Source: Flavonifractor hominis (GTDB taxonomy: Bacteria; Bacillota; Clostridia; Oscillospirales; Oscillospiraceae). From it: a DNA stretch of 64,000 nt. Shown piece by piece: positions 59,869-64,000 of this stretch (positions are counted from its first letter, which is position 1; every line of letters starts with the position of its first letter). The DNA lies in the NCBI RefSeq assembly GCF_040095835.1, contig NZ_JBBMFT010000001.1, forward strand, positions 434,001 to 498,000. The letters are read 5' to 3'. The position numbers and the translations under genes were made by a program. The notes under the pieces were generated by a model. That model was given only the letters and a program-made list of their open reading frames with translations, was not told the origin of the DNA and made no database searches.

Positions 59869-59913
59869 TGAAAGAAATTTTTTATTTTTATTATTTTCTG
59901 CAAATTTCTTTCA
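59869..59913. promoter_or_regulatory. Long inverted repeat upstream of the SBP promoter
   Basis: TGAAAGAAATTT (59869-59880) and its exact complement AAATTTCTTTCA (59902-59913), separated by 21 bp of AT. It starts 8 bp from the -35 box, in the position of an operator or activator site. The adjacent rpiR gene is the natural candidate to bind it. Confidence 0.6.
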
Positions 59914-59930
59914 CATTCCGCCATTTAAGA

Positions 59931-60785
59931 TCAAATGTGCTTATCCGAAAGTACTTCCGCCACCTGCTCCCGATGCCGGGTACTTTCTTCTACATCTCTG
60001 CGGCAGATCTCGCTGAAAAGAACATCCACAAGATATAACTGTGCAATACGTGCAGCAATCGACCCGCCCTGCAGGGGCCCCTCTCTTGATCCGCATTGGA
60101 GCACCACATCCGCATAAGCTGCACCAGGCGACTTGGGGAAACGAGTGATAAGAATGCTCATTGCCCGCTGTTCCCGGACAATTTTCAGGTTGTCCAGCAA
60201 TTCCTTGGTGGAACCGGAATAAGAAAAATAGAGCACCACGTCCCGGGCGGTCAGCTGTGATGCCGCGATGGCCTGGATGTGAGAATCGATCACCGCATAA
60301 AAATTAGGGCGCACCAGGCTGAACAGATGCGCGCACTCCTGAGCCAGAATCATGGACGCACCCTGTCCCATGCACAGCACCCGACCAGCAGACACCAGAA
60401 TGTCTGCTGCCCGCCGGATCTTCTCCGGGTCAATCAGTTCCAAAGTCTGACGTATGGCATCTACATCTGAATCACAGATTTTCTGACAGATGCCCAAAAT
60501 ATTATCCTCCGGCTGAAATTCTCCCGAGCGCGTACTGCTCTCTGTTCGCCCAGCCGTAGAGTTCGCGATTGCCAGCTTAAAGGCACTGTACCCCTTATAG
60601 CCCAACCGTTTACAGAAACGGGAAATGGTAGCCTCAGCCACACCGGCTTCTTCCGCCAGCTCAGAAATGGACATAAACTGGGTCTGCTGCTGGTGGATTA
60701 CTGCATAGTCCGCTACCTTCTTTTCCGCACTGGTCAACTGATAATATTCACTGTTGATCTTCTCAAAAACATTTCCGTAGGGCAT
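59931..60785 (-). CDS. RpiR-family transcriptional regulator
   Basis: 284 residues. N-terminal HTH_6 (about 1-77: TSAEKKVADYAVIHQ, ISELAEEAGVAEATISRFCKRLG) and C-terminal SIS sugar-phosphate domain (MGQGASMILAQECAHLF, SYSGSTKELLDNL). RpiR proteins control sialic acid genes in several bacteria and sense amino-sugar phosphates. 10 nt after the epimerase gene, and just before the transport operon promoter. Confidence 0.9.
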   Translation of the reverse strand: MPYGNVFEKINSEYYQLTSAEKKVADYAVIHQQQTQFMSISELAEEAGVAEATISRFCKRLGYKGYSAFKLAIANSTAGRTESSTRSGEFQPEDNILGICQKICDSDVDAIRQTLELIDPEKIRRAADILVSAGRVLCMGQGASMILAQECAHLFSLVRPNFYAVIDSHIQAIAASQLTARDVVLYFSYSGSTKELLDNLKIVREQRAMSILITRFPKSPGAAYADVVLQCGSREGPLQGGSIAARIAQLYLVDVLFSEICRRDVEESTRHREQVAEVLSDKHI

Positions 60786-60795
60786 GGGTATCCCC

Positions 60796-62004
60796 TCACT
60801 TCTGCTCCAGAAGCTGTGTCAGCATCTGATCGCACATGATCAGCATGCGCGGCAGATGGAACGGCCCCTTAAATGTACTTCCTTTGCACGGAGGCATCGT
60901 CGGTTTGCCGTCCCGACGCAGGTAGCCATACCAGTCACCATATTCCGGGTCTGAGAAGTACTTCTTACAATAGTCCAGTGTCTTCTCAAACCAATCGAGA
61001 TACTTCTGCTCTCCTGTATCTCGATAGATCATCAGACTCGCAATGAGAATCTCGTCATGGGGCCACCACAGTTTCATATCGTGCTCATAGGCCTCCGGCG
61101 GGCGACCCAGGCAATCGATAAAATAGAGCAGCCCTCCATATTCCTTATCCCAACCGGCTTCAATCGCCTGGTCAAAAATCTTGACTGCAGTGGCATGCTG
61201 CTGTTTATTCCCTCTGTAATTGGCGTCCTCCATCAGGAACCAGGAGCATTCAATATCATGTCCAGGATTGACCACACGCCCTTCCGTTACCTCAGACCTG
61301 AACTCACCGTTGGGTCCAACACTCTCCAGTGTGCAGCCCAACTCCGGCTTATAATGGTAGCGGAAAATTTCATCCACACACTGGGCTGCCCGCTGACTGT
61401 AAAGCTCCTCCTGTTCCGGGTCCACCCGGCGCAGGACAGAGGTGATATTCAGATAAATCATGGGATTGGCCAGCGCCCGTCCCGTGCGGGTGGCAGGAAT
61501 GGTCTTAGGCCCAAGCCCAGTGGGATCTTCGATCAGCCCTTGGTTCAACTGCCAAATCAGTTCATATGCAGCCCTGGCACGCTCCAGGCATTCCCGCTCC
61601 CCGGTCACACCGTAATACTCTGCATTGGCAATGGCATAAAATCCCTCTGAAAAACAATACCGGCGCTGACGCAGCGGCTTACCATCGGCTGTCACCGTAA
61701 AGTACATACGGTTACCAGCCTCCCGATTGATGCAGTATTTCTCCATAAAATCCAAGCAGCTGCGGCTGGCCGACAACCATTCTTCTTTCACCCCATATAC
61801 ATGGCACAGATAGGCAAACGTCCAGGCACAGCGCCCCTGCATCCACACGCTCTTATCGGTGGAAAAAACCTGCCCTTGACGGTCCAGGCAGGTATATACA
61901 CCGCCATGCACCGGATCCATACCGTTTTTCAGCCAAAACTGAATACTACGGTCCAACTCCTCCCGGATCCATTTTTGATGGTTCTGTAACGCTGTCATAC
62001 CCAT
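60796..62004 (-). CDS. N-acylglucosamine 2-epimerase (AGE family)
   Basis: 402 residues, normal size of the AGE/renin-binding-protein alpha6/alpha6 barrel. Seen: DPVHGGVYTCLDRQG near the N terminus, FSEGFYAIANAEYYGVTG, NPGHDIECSWFLMEDANYR and KLWWPHDEILIASLM with conserved His. It interconverts free ManNAc and GlcNAc, which defines a sialic acid route different from NanE (a phosphate epimerase). aaaggtggg precedes the ATG. Co-transcribed with rpiR. Confidence 0.9.
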   Translation of the reverse strand: MGMTALQNHQKWIREELDRSIQFWLKNGMDPVHGGVYTCLDRQGQVFSTDKSVWMQGRCAWTFAYLCHVYGVKEEWLSASRSCLDFMEKYCINREAGNRMYFTVTADGKPLRQRRYCFSEGFYAIANAEYYGVTGERECLERARAAYELIWQLNQGLIEDPTGLGPKTIPATRTGRALANPMIYLNITSVLRRVDPEQEELYSQRAAQCVDEIFRYHYKPELGCTLESVGPNGEFRSEVTEGRVVNPGHDIECSWFLMEDANYRGNKQQHATAVKIFDQAIEAGWDKEYGGLLYFIDCLGRPPEAYEHDMKLWWPHDEILIASLMIYRDTGEQKYLDWFEKTLDYCKKYFSDPEYGDWYGYLRRDGKPTMPPCKGSTFKGPFHLPRMLIMCDQMLTQLLEQK

Positions 62005-62051
62005 TTAAAATCCCACCTTTTTCAATTTGGGAGAATCCCCCGATTGTCTTC

Positions 62052-62080
62052 ATCATACCCGCCGGTCCGGGTATCGTCAA
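62052..62080 (-). promoter_or_regulatory. Promoter of the epimerase-rpiR transcript
   Basis: Minus strand: TTGACG (62075-62080), 17-bp spacer, TATGAT (62052-62057). Confidence 0.72.
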
Positions 62081-62096
62081 GGGAAAAGAAGAAAAT

Positions 62097-62118
62097 TATT
62101 TTCAAAACTTTGAAAATA
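62097..62118. promoter_or_regulatory. 22-bp palindrome between divergent sialic acid promoters
   Basis: Perfect 10-bp arms around a 2-bp centre (A/C), core TTTTCAAAACTTTGAAAA. It lies 16 bp upstream of the epimerase -35 box and 3 bp before a TTGACA (62122-62127) on the plus strand for the kinase gene. Best operator candidate for the RpiR regulator. Confidence 0.7.
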
Positions 62119-62121
62119 TGC

Positions 62122-62154
62122 TTGACAGATTTAAAAAAACTGGTAGCCTATAGA
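62122..62154 (+). promoter_or_regulatory. Irregular promoter of the ASKHA kinase gene
   Basis: TTGACA (62122-62127) is perfect, but no good -10 lies 17 bp away: the choices are TAGCCT (62144-62149) at 16 bp or TATAGA (62149-62154) at 21 bp. An activator-dependent promoter is possible. Confidence 0.45.
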
Positions 62155-62195
62155 TAACGGATTTTGGGCAACTGCCACAACAAGGAGGTCCCCTC

Positions 62196-63575
62196 ATGAA
62201 CAAATTTGGCATTGAAGTCCCTGTGAAACACCTTCCCGAACTAGATCCCGGTTTTCTTCCTCTCGGGAAATTCTACACTGCGTTCCTCCGGGATGCACAC
62301 CAGCCGCTCCACTTAGCTGTCGAGCGGGCCGGCGGCGAGATCTCGGTCTATCATACGTTCATTCACGGTACTCCCGAGCGAGAAGAGGCTGACCGCTATT
62401 TTGTCGACCGCATCATCAAGACCTTGTTGTGGACCAAGGGCGGTTTCAAAGTTTATATCAGCGGCAGTCGGAATATGTCCGAAGCCATGAAACAGATCTA
62501 TTGCCCAGGCGGTGCCAGGGAGTTTGATGCTGATTTCATGGCGAAGGTCTATGAGCGTCCCTTTGAGGTCGTACACTGCGAACATCTTCCTGTTGAAAAG
62601 AACAGTCCCCAAGCCGTCGGCCGCCATTTGAGCGGCTGTCGGATCGGTTTTGACGCCGGCGGCTCTGATCGAAAGGTCTCCGCTGTTATCGACGGTGAAC
62701 CCGTATTCAGCGAGGAAGTCGTCTGGTACCCTAAAACCACTGCCGATCCGGAATATCACTATGAGGGCATCGTCTCTGCTTTGAAGTCTGCCGCCGAACA
62801 CCTGCCGCGAGTAGATGCCGTGGGTGTATCTTCCGCCGGTGTATACGTGAAAAACCGCACCATGGTTGCCTCTCTTTTCCTTCAGGTCCCCCCCGATGCC
62901 TTTGAGGCCAAAGTGAAGGACATCTACATCCGCGCCATCCATGATACTTTTGGTGATATTCCCTATGCTGTTGCCAATGACGGAGACGTATCCGCTCTGG
63001 CCGGTGCTATGAGCCTGGAAGAAAACAATATCCTCGGCATTGCCATGGGAACTAGCGAAGCTGTGGGCTATGTGGATGAAAACGGCAATATCACCGGTTG
63101 GCTCAATGAGCTGGCTTTCTCCCCTGTCGATGGTTCTGATACTGCTATGGTAGATGAATGGTCGGGCGATATTGGCTGCGGTGTGAAGTATTTCTCCCAG
63201 GATGCAGTCATCAAATTGGCTCCCGCTGCCGGAATCAATCTCTCAGCGGACCTCTCCCCTGCCCAAAAACTAAAAGAGGTCCAAAAGTTAATGGAGACTC
63301 CGGGTTCTCCTGCTGAGAAGATTTATCGCTCTATCGGCGTTTATTTGGCACATTCCCTGGCCCTATACCATCATTTTTACGGCTTCAAGCATGTACTGTT
63401 GCTGGGACGAGTCATGTCCGGTCGTGGTGGTGACCTGATTCTAGACACCTGTAAGTCCGTATTAAAGGATGAATATCCTGCCATCGCCCGCCAAATTAAC
63501 CCCACTCTTCCCGACGAAAAGGCCCGCCGCGTAGGTCAGTCCGTAGCTGCCGCTTCCCTGCCAGAGTTGAATTAA
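62196..63575 (+). CDS. ASKHA/ROK-like sugar kinase with a long N-terminal extension
   Basis: 459 residues. From about 145 an ASKHA fold is visible: CRIGFDAGGSDRKVSAV (phosphate loop 1), VGVSSAGVYVKNR, YAVANDGDVSALAGAM (with catalytic-type Asp), LGIAMGTSEAVGY (phosphate 2), and the C-terminal LGRVMSGRGG. The ROK zinc motif is absent. Residues 1-140 are an extension of unknown role (HLPELDPGFLPLGKFY). Context (AGE epimerase, nagA) suggests GlcNAc kinase. aaggaggtc precedes the ATG. Confidence 0.75.
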   Translation: MNKFGIEVPVKHLPELDPGFLPLGKFYTAFLRDAHQPLHLAVERAGGEISVYHTFIHGTPEREEADRYFVDRIIKTLLWTKGGFKVYISGSRNMSEAMKQIYCPGGAREFDADFMAKVYERPFEVVHCEHLPVEKNSPQAVGRHLSGCRIGFDAGGSDRKVSAVIDGEPVFSEEVVWYPKTTADPEYHYEGIVSALKSAAEHLPRVDAVGVSSAGVYVKNRTMVASLFLQVPPDAFEAKVKDIYIRAIHDTFGDIPYAVANDGDVSALAGAMSLEENNILGIAMGTSEAVGYVDENGNITGWLNELAFSPVDGSDTAMVDEWSGDIGCGVKYFSQDAVIKLAPAAGINLSADLSPAQKLKEVQKLMETPGSPAEKIYRSIGVYLAHSLALYHHFYGFKHVLLLGRVMSGRGGDLILDTCKSVLKDEYPAIARQINPTLPDEKARRVGQSVAAASLPELN

Positions 63576-63585
63576 ATCAGCAAAC

Positions 63586-63622
63586 AGAAAAGGAGCCGGA
63601 TCAATCCGGCTCCTTTTCTACC
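63586..63622 (+). terminator. Terminator after the kinase gene, overlapping trmB's end
   Basis: Perfect 15-bp stem (63586-63600 / 63605-63619) with loop tcaa. The trmB stop codon lies in the loop, so the convergent gene ends inside this structure. Confidence 0.82.
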
Positions 63623-64000
63623 TCTTCTTCTCGTTCTGGCAACACACCAACCGAAGCAACACAGCGGTTGATAGGCGTTCCCAAATTATGAAATTTCTCT
63701 TCATAGTCAGTCATTATACCACAAATACCGTTAGCATGCAGATTTCTTGTCACCTGCGAAAGCTCAAAACCAACCCTGGGGAATTGAAAGAGAGACCACT
63801 CAAATAAATCGTGGTTATCTGTTTTAAAGTGTATCTCCCCTGCCGCATCCAGCACCTGACGGTAACGCATCAGAAAATCCGGGTGGGTCAGCCGCCGCTT
63901 TGCATGACGGTTGCTGGGCCATGGATCACAGAAATTGATGTAGATACGGTTTATCTCACCAGGCGCAAAAAATTCTTGTAGTCTCGCCACATCTCCATCA
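63601..64000 (-). CDS. trmB: tRNA (guanine-N7-)-methyltransferase, C-terminal part (runs off the right edge)
   Basis: About 133 C-terminal residues in the window. TrmB signatures: INFCDPWPSNRHAKRRLTHPDF, cited by CDPWPSNRHAKRRL, GEIHFKTDNHDLFEWSL and the C-terminal TDYEEKFHNLGTPINRC. It methylates G46 of tRNA with SAM. The SAM-binding first half lies outside. The tail EREEEVEKEPD is acidic. Confidence 0.93.
   Translation of the reverse strand, partial: DGDVARLQEFFAPGEINRIYINFCDPWPSNRHAKRRLTHPDFLMRYRQVLDAAGEIHFKTDNHDLFEWSLFQFPRVGFELSQVTRNLHANGICGIMTDYEEKFHNLGTPINRCVASVGVLPEREEEVEKEPD

Noticed and set aside
1..64000. CRISPR arrays, insertion sequences, phage genes, tRNA or rRNA genes
   Set aside because: Looked for direct-repeat arrays, transposase or integrase motifs, and tRNA/rRNA sequence; none recognised.

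Overview
The window reads as chromosome of an anaerobic, spore-forming Clostridia bacterium. The moderately high GC, sporulation genes (spoVAD, spoVAE, ytvI-like), split transketolase, ACT-hom-lysC order, zinc-type L33 and frequent TTG starts point to the Oscillospiraceae (Flavonifractor/Intestinimonas/Pseudoflavonifractor type). The species cannot be fixed from sequence alone. No phage, insertion sequence, CRISPR array, rRNA or tRNA gene was seen.

Layout: 1-5.9 kb holds the 5' end of guaB, an acyl-ACP thioesterase with a zinc-ribbon partner, spoVAD-spoVAE, a surface 5'-nucleotidase and an HPt protein. 5.9-7.4 kb is infC-rpmI-rplT behind a textbook promoter, an attenuator leader and a non-AUG (AUC) infC start. 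7.5-17.3 kb is mixed metabolism: HlyIII, a MerR/MATE divergent pair with a 19-bp-spacer promoter, a split transketolase-HAD operon, an Fe-S aldo/keto reductase, a patatin and an NCS2 purine/pyrimidine-type permease.

17.4-30.5 kb is the most unusual part. A minus-strand operon of eleven genes runs: GNAT-like protein, thiolase-like protein lacking its nucleophilic Cys, DUF35 OB-fold protein, DUF2877, FdrA, DUF1116, a cyclase-family amidohydrolase, a membrane-anchored unknown protein and a three-subunit molybdenum hydroxylase. The permease lies just downstream and a PucR regulator is divergent. FdrA/DUF1116/DUF2877 are homologues of the E. coli AllF/AllG/AllH oxamate carbamoyltransferase, but no allantoin-pathway gene or carbamate kinase is present. 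I infer an anaerobic pathway that imports, hydroxylates and opens an N-heterocycle and conserves energy through an acyl- or carbamoyl-phosphate; the substrate is unknown.

30.5-42 kb: ACT-hom-lysC (aspartate family), ytvI, a class A PBP, DUF1292, a structured ncRNA candidate (possibly 6S-like), a PrsA-like foldase, tcdA, a split TSUP transporter and ruvX. 42-46 kb: rpmG-secE-nusG-rplK-rplA and rplJ-rplL, with three separate leader regulators. 46-52 kb: a PAP2 phosphatase, DUF4330, a glycosyltransferase-pyruvyltransferase fusion, a second glycosyltransferase, a phosphate transporter and a Gph-like phosphatase.

52.3-63.6 kb is a sialic acid catabolism locus: ABC binding protein and two permeases, nanA, nagB, nagA, an MsmX-type ATPase, an RpiR regulator, an N-acylglucosamine 2-epimerase and a divergent ASKHA kinase. 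This gene set implies the epimerise-then-phosphorylate route (Neu5Ac to ManNAc to GlcNAc to GlcNAc-6-P to GlcN-6-P to Fru-6-P) rather than the NanK/NanE route. Long palindromes sit beside its promoters. The window ends inside trmB.
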